A DNA stretch of 64,000 nucleotides from Stutzerimonas xanthomarina (GCF_003935375.1 NZ_RHQM01000008.1:62001-126000), one strand, 5' to 3'; positions 1 through 8,868 are shown, numbered from the stretch's first letter. The notes: generated by a model not told the origin, from the letters alone. Numbers and translations: made by a program.

Positions 1-509
1 TTACTGTTATCGCCGAAGATCAGCCCGGTTTGGTCGAACGACTGGCAAAGTGCATCGCCGATCACGGCGGCAACTGGCTGGAGAGCCGTATGTCGCGGAT
101 GGCTGGACAGTTCGCCGGCATCCTGCGGGTAGCCGTGCCGCAGCAGGCGCATGCCGAACTGACCGCTGCGCTGCAGGCGCTGGAGGCGCAAGGCATTCGC
201 GTCCTGCTGGCGCATAGCGGCACGGAGCCGACTACAAGCTGGCAGGAAATCCAGCTGGAGCTGGTCGGCAACGATCGCCCCGGCATCGTCCGCGACATTA
301 CCCGTCTGCTCGCCGAGCATGGCGTCAACCTGGAAAGCCTGGACACCGAAGTATTGCCGGCGCCGATGAGCAGCGAGATGTTGTTCCGCGCCGAGGTGAG
401 GCTGGCCGTACCGAGCGACCTGTCGCTGGAGGCTCTGCAGCAGCGCCTGGAGACCCTGGCCGACGACCTGATGGTCGAGCTCAAGCTGCAGCCGGCCGAG
501 AAGCCCTAG
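1..509 (+). CDS. gcvR: Two-ACT-domain protein, GcvR-like (partial, start missing)
   Basis: The reading frame is open from the first bases of the window and ends at TAG 507-509, so the true start lies to the left. The visible part holds most of one ACT domain (QPGLVERLAKCIADHGGNWLESR) and a complete second one (GNDRPGIVRDITRLLAEHGVNLESL). Tandem ACT domains with these DRPG/QPGL openings are typical of GcvR, the accessory repressor of the glycine cleavage operon that binds GcvA. The product is cytosolic and has no DNA-binding domain of its own. The name rests on domain layout; other tandem-ACT proteins are possible. Confidence 0.75.
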   Translation, partial: TVIAEDQPGLVERLAKCIADHGGNWLESRMSRMAGQFAGILRVAVPQQAHAELTAALQALEAQGIRVLLAHSGTEPTTSWQEIQLELVGNDRPGIVRDITRLLAEHGVNLESLDTEVLPAPMSSEMLFRAEVRLAVPSDLSLEALQQRLETLADDLMVELKLQPAEKP

Positions 510-528
510 ACCGTCGCGGAGATCATTT

Positions 529-1419
529 TCAGCCGGCGCTTTTGCGCATGATGCGCCAGGCGTCCAGGCTGTACACCGCAAGCCCGGCCCAGATGCAGAA
601 GAAGGCCAATTGTCGATCGACCGGGAACGGCTCGCCGAACAACTGCACGGCGAGGATCAGCAGCAGCGTCGGCGTCAGGTACTGCAAAAAGCCCAGCGTC
701 GAATACGGCAGGTGGCGCGCGGCAGCGTTGAAGCCGAGCAGCGGGATCAGCGTCACCGGGCCTGCGGCCATCAGCCAGAGCGCGTCGGTGCTGGTCCAGA
801 ACGCAGGTTCCGTACTCGTGCCGCTGCTGAACCAGAACAGCCAGACCAGCGCTACCGGCAACAATATCCAGGTTTCCACCACCAGCCCGGGCAACGCGGC
901 CACCGGTGCCAGCTTGCGTAGCAGACCGTAGCTGCCGAAGCTCAGCGCCAGCACGATGGAAATCCACGGGAATTCGCCGAGCATCAGCAGCTGCAGGCTG
1001 ACACCGACGGTGGCCATCGCCACCGCCAGCCACTGCAGCGGGCGCAGCCGCTCGCGCAGCACGATCATGCCGAGCAGCACGTTGACCAGCGGATTGATGT
1101 AGTAGCCCAGGCTGGCTTCGACCATCCGGTCGTGGTTCACCGCCCAGACGTAGATCAGCCAGTTGGCGGCGATCAGCACACTGGAGATGCCGAGCACGCC
1201 AAGCCGTCGCGGATGTGCCAGCAGTTCGCGCCACCAGCCGGGGTGGCGCCAGACCAGCAGCACCAGCGAACCGAACACCGCCGACCAGATCACGCGCTGG
1301 GTAACGATCTCCAGCGCGCCGTACTGCTCGAGTGCCTTGAAGTAGAGCGGGAACATGCCCCAGATGCTGAACGTGGCCAGCCCCAGCAGATAACCCTTGC
1401 GCAGATTGGCGGTAGCCAT
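529..1419 (-). CDS. rarD: RarD, EamA-family membrane transporter
   Basis: A 296-aa inner-membrane protein with about ten hydrophobic segments and the EamA (drug/metabolite transporter) fold duplicated in two halves. The opening KGYLLGLATFSIWGMFPLYFK and the segment YINPLVNVLLGMIVLRERLRP are characteristic of the RarD subgroup (historical name: chloramphenicol-sensitive protein). The substrate is not known. It lies tail-to-tail with the ACT protein, only 19 bp apart, and is transcribed away from the SDR gene on its other side. Confidence 0.88.
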   Translation of the reverse strand: MATANLRKGYLLGLATFSIWGMFPLYFKALEQYGALEIVTQRVIWSAVFGSLVLLVWRHPGWWRELLAHPRRLGVLGISSVLIAANWLIYVWAVNHDRMVEASLGYYINPLVNVLLGMIVLRERLRPLQWLAVAMATVGVSLQLLMLGEFPWISIVLALSFGSYGLLRKLAPVAALPGLVVETWILLPVALVWLFWFSSGTSTEPAFWTSTDALWLMAAGPVTLIPLLGFNAAARHLPYSTLGFLQYLTPTLLLILAVQLFGEPFPVDRQLAFFCIWAGLAVYSLDAWRIMRKSAG

Positions 1420-1623
1420 GACGTCCTTCGACGAGCAGCGGAGAGCCGGCCATTTTGCGCCTTTGTCCGGAGGAGAGAAAGATTAGGCGGCTAACGTAAA
1501 GCCACGGCGCGACCAGCTGCACCGATCCGGCGGATGAGGGAACGCGCGAAGGCTCGCTCCGTCTCATCTGCATCGCCAATCGAAACGGCGTCGCGTTCAG
1601 GCGACGTGCGTACGGAGGTCGCA

Positions 1624-2391
1624 ATGCGCTTGCAGAATCAGGTGGCTCTGGTCACCGGCAGTACTCACGGCATCGGCCTCGGCATCGCCGTGCGCCTGGC
1701 CGAGGAGGGGGCCGACGTGGTCATCAACGGTCGCGAGGAAGATGACGAGGCCCGTGCGAGCCTCGAGCAAGTACGCGCCGTGGGGCGGCGGGTCTGCTTC
1801 ATCGCCGCGGACGTCAGCCAGGTCGAGCAATGCCAGCGGCTGGTGCGCGAGAGCGTCGAGCGCATGGGCCGCCTGGATATCCTGGTGAACAACGCCGGTG
1901 TGCAGGCGCACGCCGCATTTCTCGACGCCGAGGAGGACGACTACGACCGGGTACTCGACGTCAACCTGCGCGGGCCGTTCTTCCTCGCCCAGGCCTTTGC
2001 CCGCTATCTGCGCGAGCAAGGCCGTGGCGGGCGGATCATCAACAACAGTTCGGTGCACGAGGAGTTGCCGCACCCCAACTTCACCGCCTACTGTGCGAGC
2101 AAGGGCGGGCTGAAGATGCTCATGCGCAACATCGCCATCGAACTCGCGCCGCTGGGCATCACGGTGAACAACGTGGCGCCGGGCGCAGTGGAAACGCCGA
2201 TCAATCGCGAGCTGATGAACCAGCCGGAGAAGCTCGCCAGCCTGCTGCAGAACATCCCCGTCGGACGCCTCGGCAGGCCACGCGATGTGGCCGGGGTCGT
2301 CGCCTTTCTGGCTTCTCCGGATGCCGACTACATCACCGGGACTACCTTGGTGGTCGATGGCGGTCTGTTATGGAATTACAGCGAACAATGA
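1624..2391 (+). CDS. Short-chain dehydrogenase/reductase (glucose 1-dehydrogenase-like)
   Basis: A 255-aa classical SDR, probably a cytosolic NAD(P)-dependent sugar or polyol dehydrogenase. Visible motifs are the cofactor loop TGSTHGIGLG, the NNAG motif, and the catalytic Ser-Tyr-Lys set (NNSSVHEE, YCASK). The family C-terminus ITGTTLVVDGG is present. The start at 1624 is chosen because GGAGG lies 6-10 bp upstream; an in-frame extension to 1534 lacks such a site and reads like non-coding sequence. The stop overlaps the trehalase start (ATGA), so the two genes are probably translationally coupled and share a role in disaccharide or glucose use. The substrate cannot be read from the sequence. 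Confidence 0.85.
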   Translation: MRLQNQVALVTGSTHGIGLGIAVRLAEEGADVVINGREEDDEARASLEQVRAVGRRVCFIAADVSQVEQCQRLVRESVERMGRLDILVNNAGVQAHAAFLDAEEDDYDRVLDVNLRGPFFLAQAFARYLREQGRGGRIINNSSVHEELPHPNFTAYCASKGGLKMLMRNIAIELAPLGITVNNVAPGAVETPINRELMNQPEKLASLLQNIPVGRLGRPRDVAGVVAFLASPDADYITGTTLVVDGGLLWNYSEQ

Positions 2392-3992
2392 CCAGTAGCC
2401 AGTCGTACCAGCCGTTCAGCCATGACGTCAGCGCCATCTCGCTGGCCGATACCCTAAGCCCCGCCGATCGCTATCAGGAGCTGTTCGTCGCGGTGCAGAT
2501 GCAGCGCATCTTTCCCGACAGCAAGACCTTCGTCGACTGCGCGCCGCGGCGCCATCCCGAAGTCATCCTCGAGGCTTACCGCGCCCGCTGCAATGAGCCC
2601 GGCTTCGATCTCGGCGCCTTCGTCCACGAGCACTTCAGCCTTTACGAGATGCCGGTCAGGGAATTCGTCGCCAACCCCGACGACAGCCTGGCCGAACACA
2701 TCGACCGGCTCTGGCCGGTGCTCACCCGGCAGCCGCAGGACCATCCGGAGCATTCCTCGCTGCTGCCGCTGCCGCACCCGTACGTGGTGCCAGGTGGGCG
2801 CTTCACCGAGCTGTACTACTGGGATTCCTACTTCACCATGCTCGGCCTGGACGAGAGCGGGCACTGTGACCTGCTGCGTTCGATGGCGGACAACTTCGCC
2901 TACCTGATCGACACCTACGGCCATGTGCCCAATGGCAACCGCACCTACTACCTCGGCCGCTCGCAGCCGCCGGTGTTCGCCCTGATGACCGAGCTGTTCG
3001 AGGAAAATGGCGTGCACCGGGCCAGCGATTACCTGCCGCAGCTGCACAAGGAATATGCCTTCTGGATGGAGGGTGCCGATGCGTTGCGCCCCGGTGAGCG
3101 GCACCGGCGCTGCGTCTGCCTGGCCGACGGCGTGGTGCTGAACCGTTACTGGGACGAGCGCGATACGCCGCGCGAGGAGTCCTATCGCGAAGACGTCGAG
3201 ACCGCCCGCGGCAGTTGCCGGCCGCGGCACGAGGTCTACCGTGACCTGCGCGCCGGTGCCGAGTCGGGCTGGGACTTCAGCTCGCGCTGGCTGGACGATG
3301 CCCATCGGCTGGCGACCATCCGCACCACCAGCATCCTGCCCATCGACCTCAACGCGCTGCTCTACAAGCTCGAGCGGCAGATCGCCGGGCTGTCGGCGGT
3401 GAAGGGCCAGCAGGTCTGTGCCGAAACCTTCGCCCGCCGCGCCGAGAATCGCCTGGCGGCGATCGACCACTACCTGTGGAATCCGCGCGCCGGAGCCTAC
3501 TTCGACTATGACTGGCGGCGCGGCCGGCAGCGCGACAACCTCACCGCCGCGACCCTGGCGCCGCTGTTCGTGCGCATGGCCAGTGCCGAGCAGGCGGCAG
3601 TGGTCGCGGCAACCGTGCGCGCCCGCCTGCTGGCCCCGGGCGGGCTGGCCACCACCGAGATCAGCGGCAGCGGCGAGCAATGGGATCGGCCCAACGGCTG
3701 GGCGCCGCTGCAGTGGATCGCCATTCGCGGCCTGCAGCACTACGGCCATGACGCGCTGGCGCTGGACATCGAGGAGCGCTGGCTGACCATTGTCAGCCAC
3801 CTGTTCGAGCGCGAGAACAAGCTGGTGGAGAAATACGTGCTGCGGCCCTGTACCGAGCACGCCAAAGGCGGCGAATATCCCCTGCAGGACGGCTTCGGCT
3901 GGACCAACGGCGTCACGCGCAAGCTCATGCAGCAGGACCCCAGCCATCAGGCCAACCGCTGCCGGGCCGGCCACTGTCGCCCGCCGCCCTAG
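2388..3992 (+). CDS. treF: Trehalase (GH37), cytoplasmic type
   Basis: A 534-aa glycoside hydrolase family 37 enzyme that splits trehalose into two glucoses. Both family signatures are present: PGGRFTELYYWDSY near residues 135-148 and QWDRPNGWAP near 431-440. The likely acid/base Asp is D296 in GWDFSSRW and the partner Glu is E481 in VEKY. There is no signal peptide, and the length is close to E. coli TreF (about 549 aa), so a cytoplasmic enzyme is likely. ATG 2388 overlaps the SDR stop by 4 bp; an in-frame ATG at 2370 would lie deeper inside the SDR gene. The C-terminal tail (RCRAGHCRPPP) looks divergent. Pairing with an SDR suggests that the released glucose may be oxidised, which is inference. 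Confidence 0.92.
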   Translation: MTSSQSYQPFSHDVSAISLADTLSPADRYQELFVAVQMQRIFPDSKTFVDCAPRRHPEVILEAYRARCNEPGFDLGAFVHEHFSLYEMPVREFVANPDDSLAEHIDRLWPVLTRQPQDHPEHSSLLPLPHPYVVPGGRFTELYYWDSYFTMLGLDESGHCDLLRSMADNFAYLIDTYGHVPNGNRTYYLGRSQPPVFALMTELFEENGVHRASDYLPQLHKEYAFWMEGADALRPGERHRRCVCLADGVVLNRYWDERDTPREESYREDVETARGSCRPRHEVYRDLRAGAESGWDFSSRWLDDAHRLATIRTTSILPIDLNALLYKLERQIAGLSAVKGQQVCAETFARRAENRLAAIDHYLWNPRAGAYFDYDWRRGRQRDNLTAATLAPLFVRMASAEQAAVVAATVRARLLAPGGLATTEISGSGEQWDRPNGWAPLQWIAIRGLQHYGHDALALDIEERWLTIVSHLFERENKLVEKYVLRPCTEHAKGGEYPLQDGFGWTNGVTRKLMQQDPSHQANRCRAGHCRPPP

Positions 3993-4046
3993 GACATCTG
4001 GCGCGATGGTTGCGCGCAATCTCCCTACAAATGCAATGGATCAATA

Positions 4047-4060
4047 GTTATCGTACAACT
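4047..4060 (+). promoter_or_regulatory. Predicted GntR operator, site A (autoregulation)
   Basis: GTTATCGTACAACT, the same 14-mer as site B upstream of kdgD but in the opposite orientation. A TATGAT -10-like hexamer sits at 4068-4073, so the site lies about where the -35/-10 spacer would be. This arrangement fits negative autoregulation of the gene starting at 4108. The role is inferred from recurrence at five places in the window. Confidence 0.65.
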
Positions 4061-4107
4061 GCTGGGCTATGATGACGGTTGCTTCCGCTTCTCAGAGATC
4101 GCCGTCC

Positions 4108-4863
4108 ATGGATAACCAGAGCGCCCAGCCACGCGCCCGTCGCAAACATCGCAGCCTCGCCCAGGAGCTGGTCGCCGAACTGTCGCAGCAGATCCGCGAC
4201 GGCATGTTGAAGCGCGGCGACAAGCTGCCGACCGAGTCCGCCATCATGCAGACGCAGGGTGTGAGTCGCACGGTGGTGCGCGAGGCGATCTCGCGCCTGC
4301 AGGCCTCGGGGCTGGTGGAAACGCGGCACGGCATCGGCACCTTCGTGCTGGATACCCCGAGCACCACCGGGCTGCGCATCGACCCGGCGACTATCGGCAC
4401 CCTGCGCGACCTGCTGGCGATTCTCGAGCTACGCATCAGTCTGGAAGTGGAATCGGCCGGGTTGGCCGCGCAGCGCCGCTCGCCCGAGCAGCTGGCGGCC
4501 ATGCGCGCCTTTCTCGATCAGCTCAACCAGAGTGCGGCGCACTCCAGCGATGCGGTGTCCTCGGATTTCCAGTTCCATCTGCAGATCGCCGAAGCCACCG
4601 GCAACCGTTACTTCACTGACATCATGAGCCACCTGGGTACCACGTTGATCCCGCGCAGCCGGGTCAATTCCGCACGGCTGGCCCATGACGATCAGCAGCA
4701 TTACCAGGCGCGCCTGGGCCGCGAGCACGAGCAGATCTACGAGGCCATCGAGCGCCAGGACCCGGAATCCGCGCGGGCGGCCATGCGGCTGCACCTGACC
4801 AACAGCCGCGAGCGGCTGCGCCAGGCCCACGAAAGCGCCGAAGCGGAAGTGCTGCAGAACTGA
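4108..4863 (+). CDS. GntR-family regulator, FadR/FCD subfamily (predicted local aldarate regulator)
   Basis: A 251-aa repressor-type protein. Residues about 15-80 form the winged helix of the GntR family (LPTESAIMQTQGVSRTVVREAI, RHGIGTFV). The C-terminal FCD ligand domain carries the metal-binding pattern of this class (DFQFHLQIAEATGNRYF, then HEQIYEAIE and MRLHL). ATG 4108 is preferred over ATG 4069 because a TATGAT -10-like hexamer overlaps the upstream codon. It is the only FCD-GntR gene in the window, and its own promoter carries the palindrome found before udh, gudD, kdgD and the porin. It is therefore the best candidate for the regulator of uronate/aldarate genes; regulators of this type have been called GguR in some proteobacteria (from memory). 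Confidence 0.85.
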   Translation: MDNQSAQPRARRKHRSLAQELVAELSQQIRDGMLKRGDKLPTESAIMQTQGVSRTVVREAISRLQASGLVETRHGIGTFVLDTPSTTGLRIDPATIGTLRDLLAILELRISLEVESAGLAAQRRSPEQLAAMRAFLDQLNQSAAHSSDAVSSDFQFHLQIAEATGNRYFTDIMSHLGTTLIPRSRVNSARLAHDDQQHYQARLGREHEQIYEAIERQDPESARAAMRLHLTNSRERLRQAHESAEAEVLQN

Positions 4864-4870
4864 TCGCCGC

Positions 4871-4891
4871 CCCGGCGCAGCCGGCGCCGGG
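4871..4891. terminator. GC hairpin between convergent genes
   Basis: CCCGGCGC, a 5-nt loop, then GCGCCGGG. It is an 8-bp stem located between the stops of the GntR gene and the convergent EamA gene. There is no T-run on either side, so a terminator role is only positional. Confidence 0.35.
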
Positions 4892-4904
4892 TACGTCGAC
4901 AGCC

Positions 4905-5807
4905 CTAGCGGCGGTAGGCCAGCAGGACGATACCGCCGACCACGATCAGACCGCCGACCACCTGCATGGCCCCGAGTACCTGCCCGAGGATCAGCCAGCC
5001 CAGCACCATGCCGGCCACCGGCTCCATGTTCATCACCGGCGCATTGCGCGCGATGTTCAGCCGCGGCATGCAGATGAACAGCGTCGAGAACGCCGCGCCG
5101 TAGAGCAACACCAGGCAGGCGAGGGCGATCCAGCCGGCGGTTGCATTGGGCAGGCCGAGCCCACCCGGAATCAGGTCGCTGGCGCCGAGCAGGGCGGAGG
5201 CGGTGAATACCACGATTAGCGTCAGCATGCTGCGCACCGAGCCGGCCATGCTCGACAGCTTGTGCTCGGTGACCCACAGCGCCACCGCGAAGACGGCGGC
5301 AGCGGTCAGGCTGAACAGGATTCCCGCGGTCCATTGTTCATCCGCTGTCGCGCTGCTGAGCAGGCGCCCCGGAACATCCAGCACCAGCACCAGGCCGAAT
5401 AGGATCAGGCCCATGATCGCCAGCGCCACGCGGGTCGGTCGCGGCCCGCCCAGCGCCCAGGTGAGCAGCGCCAGGAGGATCGGCGACAGGTTCACTACCA
5501 GCAGCGCCAGCGCCACCGGAATGCGCGCCACCGCCGAATAGATGCAGAAGCTCTGCACCGCGATCAGCAGACCCAGGAGGATCTGCCAGCGCCAGGTGGC
5601 CGGGCTCAGGCGCAGTGATTCACGACGCCAGAACACCAGCGCGGCCAGCGCCAGCAGGGTCACCCCGGCGCGGCAGAGCATGGCCAGCAGCAGGCCGGTG
5701 CCGTGATCGAAGGCGATCCGCGCGGCGATGTGGTTGGCCGCGAACGAACAGGCCAGGGTGGCCAGGACCAGTACAGCGATGTGGCGTGGAAACGGCGTGG
5801 CTAACAT
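4905..5807 (-). CDS. EamA/DMT-family transporter
   Basis: A 300-aa integral membrane protein with about ten hydrophobic helices in two EamA repeats (ANHIAARIAFDHGTGLLLAMLCRAG; MNMEPVAGMVLGWLILGQ). Members export small metabolites or drugs; the substrate is not predictable. The start is placed at ATG 5807 (MLATPFPRH) because the preceding 13 in-frame residues are hydrophilic and unlike the family N-terminus. It converges on the GntR gene and shows no GntR-type operator, so there is no reason to place it in the uronate regulon. Confidence 0.82.
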   Translation of the reverse strand: MLATPFPRHIAVLVLATLACSFAANHIAARIAFDHGTGLLLAMLCRAGVTLLALAALVFWRRESLRLSPATWRWQILLGLLIAVQSFCIYSAVARIPVALALLVVNLSPILLALLTWALGGPRPTRVALAIMGLILFGLVLVLDVPGRLLSSATADEQWTAGILFSLTAAAVFAVALWVTEHKLSSMAGSVRSMLTLIVVFTASALLGASDLIPGGLGLPNATAGWIALACLVLLYGAAFSTLFICMPRLNIARNAPVMNMEPVAGMVLGWLILGQVLGAMQVVGGLIVVGGIVLLAYRR

Positions 5808-5933
5808 GGCAGGGCGATACGTCCTTAAACGAGGCGCTGCCCACAAGGCGGCTTTGCTTGGGCGAGTATCTCGGCAAACGATGCAGCGAAGCAGGCAGTG
5901 TGTGAGATCTTGCGAGCTAGAGCCCTACAAGGC

Positions 5934-5991
5934 AAAAACAGGCGAGGAAGCGGAGTTTACTTTTGTAAATGAGCATTCCGAGCCTGTTTTT
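5934..5991. repeat. Nested inverted-repeat element, non-coding
   Basis: Three nested inverted repeats share one centre. The outer arms are AAAAACAGGC (5934-5943) and GCCTGTTTTT (5982-5991), the middle arms CGGA (5951-5954) and TCCG (5977-5980), and the inner arms TTTAC (5956-5960) and GTAAA (5965-5969) around TTTT. It lies between the EamA gene start and the dctM stop. The outer arms end in T-runs on both strands, so it could act as a bidirectional terminator, a structured RNA or a recurrent intergenic repeat. The rest of 5808-6030 shows no gene. Confidence 0.6.
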
Positions 5992-6030
5992 AACGCAGGA
6001 GGGCCGACGCGCAGCAGATCGTGAGCTGGA

Positions 6031-7311
6031 TCAGAGCACTACGCTCGGCAGCCACAGCGAAATCATCGGGATATAGGTCACCGCCATCAGCACGGCGAAC
6101 AGCGCGGCGTAGAACGGCAGCAGCGCCTTCACGGTGTTCTCGATGGTGACCTTGCCGATGGCGGCACCGACGAAGAGTACCGCACCGACCGGCGGGGTTA
6201 TCAGTCCGATCCCCAGGTTGACCAGCATGATCATGCCGAAGTGCACCGGGTCGACGCCGAACGACGTCACCACCGGTAGCAGGATCGGCGTGAGGATCAG
6301 GATCAGCGGCGCCATGTCCATCAGCGTGCCCAGCACCAGCAGCATCAGGTTGACGCACATGAGGATCACGTAGCGGTTGTCCGACAGGGTCAGGAACGCG
6401 GTGGTGATCTTCGACGGGATCTGCATCAACGTCATGATGTAGCCGAAGCTGGCGGCGAAGGCGATGAGGATCATCACGATGGAAAGCGTGCGCACCGTGC
6501 GGTGCAGCATCTTCGGCAGCTCGCACCACTTGTAGTCGCGGTAGATGAACATGGTGACGAAGAAGGCCCAGACCACCGCCACCGCAGCGGACTCGGTGGC
6601 GGTGAACACGCCGGAGAGAATGCCGCCGAGGATGATCACCATGGTCATCAGGCCCCACAGCGCCTCGACGCAGATCTTCAGCGCCTGACGCAGCGGCACC
6701 ACTTCGCCCTTGGGGTAGTTGCGCTTGCGGGCGAACAGCAGGCAGAGCGCGGCCATGGCGGTGCTGAGCAGCAGGCCCGGGCCGATGCCGGCGACGAACA
6801 GCGCCGAGATCGACACGGTGCCGCCGGCGGCCAGCGAGTAGATCACCGAGTTGTGGCTGGGTGGGGTCAAGAGTGCCTGCACCGAACCGGAGATGGTCAC
6901 CGCGGTGGAGAACTCCCGCGGGTAGCCCTTCTTTTCCATTTCCGGGATCAGCACCGAGCCGACCGAGGCCGTGTCCGCCAGGGACGAGCCGGAGATGGCG
7001 CCGAAAAAGGTCGAGGCGGTGATATTGACCAGTGACAGGCCGCCGCGGACGAAGCCGACCAGCACCCCGGCGAAGGCGACCAGGCGGCGGGCCATGCCGC
7101 CTTCGGCCATGATCGCGCCGGCCAGCACGAAGAACGGAATGGCCAGCAGGGAGAATTTGTTCACGCCGCCGGCGATCTGGATCATCACAGCGTGCAGTGG
7201 AATATCGATCCACCAGGCACCGACCAGAGTGGCCAGGCCGAGGGAGTAGGCTACCGGAACGCGTAGCAGGATAAGGACGATGAAGCTGCCCAACAGGACG
7301 ACGGCATCCAT
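6031..7311 (-). CDS. dctM: TRAP transporter large permease, DctM family
   Basis: A 426-aa inner-membrane subunit with about 12 hydrophobic segments, the translocation subunit of a tripartite ATP-independent periplasmic transporter. Family motifs include FGAISGSSLADTASVGSVLIPEM and the C-terminal NLGIGLITPPVGAVLFVGAAIG. The start overlaps the dctQ stop by 1 bp (TAATG). It is the last gene of the udh-lactonase-dctP-dctQ-dctM operon, so the solute is probably a hexuronate or aldarate (inference from neighbours). Confidence 0.93.
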   Translation of the reverse strand: MDAVVLLGSFIVLILLRVPVAYSLGLATLVGAWWIDIPLHAVMIQIAGGVNKFSLLAIPFFVLAGAIMAEGGMARRLVAFAGVLVGFVRGGLSLVNITASTFFGAISGSSLADTASVGSVLIPEMEKKGYPREFSTAVTISGSVQALLTPPSHNSVIYSLAAGGTVSISALFVAGIGPGLLLSTAMAALCLLFARKRNYPKGEVVPLRQALKICVEALWGLMTMVIILGGILSGVFTATESAAVAVVWAFFVTMFIYRDYKWCELPKMLHRTVRTLSIVMILIAFAASFGYIMTLMQIPSKITTAFLTLSDNRYVILMCVNLMLLVLGTLMDMAPLILILTPILLPVVTSFGVDPVHFGMIMLVNLGIGLITPPVGAVLFVGAAIGKVTIENTVKALLPFYAALFAVLMAVTYIPMISLWLPSVVL

Positions 7312-7838
7312 TACACGGACTCCTTGGACTCTTCGCGGGCTTCGTAGTCAACGACACGGCGCTTGCTCTGGTCGCCGTACAGCAGTTGCTCGATGACGAA
7401 CAGCAGGGTGATGAAGCCGCCCAGTGGAATCGGCGCATAGCTGAAACCGACGCGCATCCAGGGCAGGGTGCTCAGGTACTGGTTCCAGGTGGCAACGCAC
7501 AGCTTGTAGCCCCAGATCAGCATGAACAGGCTGATGGCCGCCATGGCCAGGCGCACGAAAAGGATGATGAAGGGCTGGGCCAGCGGCGGCAGGCGATCGC
7601 TGAGCACCTGTACGGCCATGTGCGCGCCGGCGCGGTAGCTGGCGGCGGCGCCGACGAAGGTGAACAGCACCATCAGCAGGATGGCGATGGGCTCGGGCCA
7701 GCCGAGGCCCTGGCCCAGTGCGTAACGGCTGAACACGCCCCAGGGGATGATCGTCGCCATGATCACGATCGCCGTGGCCGCGACGATGACGCAGGTGCGA
7801 TAGATGGCGTCATTGACGCCCAGAACCAGGTTTTTCAT
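7311..7838 (-). CDS. dctQ: TRAP transporter small permease, DctQ family
   Basis: A 175-aa protein with four membrane segments, the small partner of DctM. ATG 7838 (MKNLVLGVNDAIYR) is chosen; the ten in-frame residues upstream are unlike the family. It retains the family pattern of a Trp/Pro loop after TM2 (GLGWPEPIAILLMVLFTFVGAA). It is co-transcribed between dctP and dctM and ends on the dctM start codon. Confidence 0.9.
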   Translation of the reverse strand: MKNLVLGVNDAIYRTCVIVAATAIVIMATIIPWGVFSRYALGQGLGWPEPIAILLMVLFTFVGAAASYRAGAHMAVQVLSDRLPPLAQPFIILFVRLAMAAISLFMLIWGYKLCVATWNQYLSTLPWMRVGFSYAPIPLGGFITLLFVIEQLLYGDQSKRRVVDYEAREESKESV

Positions 7839-7896
7839 GAGAGTCCACCGGTTGCATCGCGACGGCACGGGCCGCCGCGATGCGTTTGCACGAGGA

Positions 7897-8868
7897 TTAC
7901 TGAACGGCTTCGATGCGCTTGATCAGTTCGGCGTATGGCGCGCCGTACTTCTCGCGGATCGGCGCGGTGGCGTCGAAGAAGGGCTTCTTGTCGATTTCGA
8001 TGAACTCGACCCCGGCTTCCTTGAGCTTGGCTTCGCTGGCGGCGGACTTCTCGTCCCACAACTTGCGCTCTTCGAACTGCGCTTCCTTGGCGAACTTCTT
8101 CACCAGGTCCTGCTGCTCGGCACTGAGCTTGTTCCAGGTGGTCTTGGATATCACGATCGGCTCGGGCAGGATCAGGTGGCCGGTCAGGCTGTAGTACTTG
8201 GCGTTGCGGAAGTGGTTGTGCTCGAGCATGGTCGGCGGGTTGTTCTCGGCACCGTCGATCACGCCGCTCTGCAGTGCGCTGAAGATCTCGCCGGTGTCCA
8301 TGGCGATACCGCTGGCGCCCAGGGCGTTGAAGGTTTCGATGAACATCGGGTTGCCGATCACGCGGATCTTCATGCCCTTGAGGTCTTCCAGACCGCGTAC
8401 CGGCTCCTTGGTGTAGAGGTTGCGCACGCCGCCATCCATCCAGGCCAGGCCGACCATGTTGAATTCGGAGTTGGTGATCTTGTCGAGGATCTCCTGGCCG
8501 ATGTCGCCATCGATGACCTTGCGCATGTGTTCATGGTCGCGGAACACGAACGGCATGTTGAACACGTTGATGTCCGGGACCACCGGTCCGAGGGTGCCGA
8601 GGCTGACGCGGGTCATCTGTACCGCGCCGAGCTGCACCTGCTCGACCACTTCCTTTTCCGAGCCGAGAACGCCGCCGGCGAACATGCGGTAATCCAGTTC
8701 GCCCTTGGTGGCTTCGGCGATCTTCTTGCCCATGTTCTCCTGCGCGACCACCGTGGGGTAGCCGGCCGGGTGGATCTCGGCGATCTTCAGCGTCATGGCA
8801 TGTGCCAGCCCGCTGACGCAGAAGGCGAAGGGAAGGGCGGTAACGAGCAACTTGCGTTTGAGGTTCAT
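7897..8868 (-). CDS. dctP: TRAP transporter periplasmic solute-binding protein, DctP family
   Basis: A 323-aa secreted binding protein. The start at ATG 8868 gives a clear signal peptide (KRK, a hydrophobic core, then cleavage near GLAHA-MTLK). The body carries DctP family features: KIAEIHPAGYPTV near the mature N-terminus, the Arg-containing GMKIRVIGNPMF stretch that binds a carboxylate, and AMDTGEIFSALQSGVIDGAENNPPT. The carboxylate-binding Arg fits a uronate or aldarate ligand. It sits 80 bp after the lactonase gene in the udh operon. Confidence 0.93.
   Translation of the reverse strand: MNLKRKLLVTALPFAFCVSGLAHAMTLKIAEIHPAGYPTVVAQENMGKKIAEATKGELDYRMFAGGVLGSEKEVVEQVQLGAVQMTRVSLGTLGPVVPDINVFNMPFVFRDHEHMRKVIDGDIGQEILDKITNSEFNMVGLAWMDGGVRNLYTKEPVRGLEDLKGMKIRVIGNPMFIETFNALGASGIAMDTGEIFSALQSGVIDGAENNPPTMLEHNHFRNAKYYSLTGHLILPEPIVISKTTWNKLSAEQQDLVKKFAKEAQFEERKLWDEKSAASEAKLKEAGVEFIEIDKKPFFDATAPIREKYGAPYAELIKRIEAVQ

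Noticed and set aside
1533..1568. GATGAG...CTCATC inverted repeat upstream of the SDR gene as a riboswitch or RNA thermometer
   Set aside because: The arms are short and the 24-nt loop has no further pairing that I can support; nothing resembles a known riboswitch class.
4069..4107. Upstream ATG (4069) as start of the GntR gene
   Set aside because: It overlaps a TATGAT -10-like hexamer, adds 13 residues unlike the family, and lies too close to the operator. ATG 4108 fits better.
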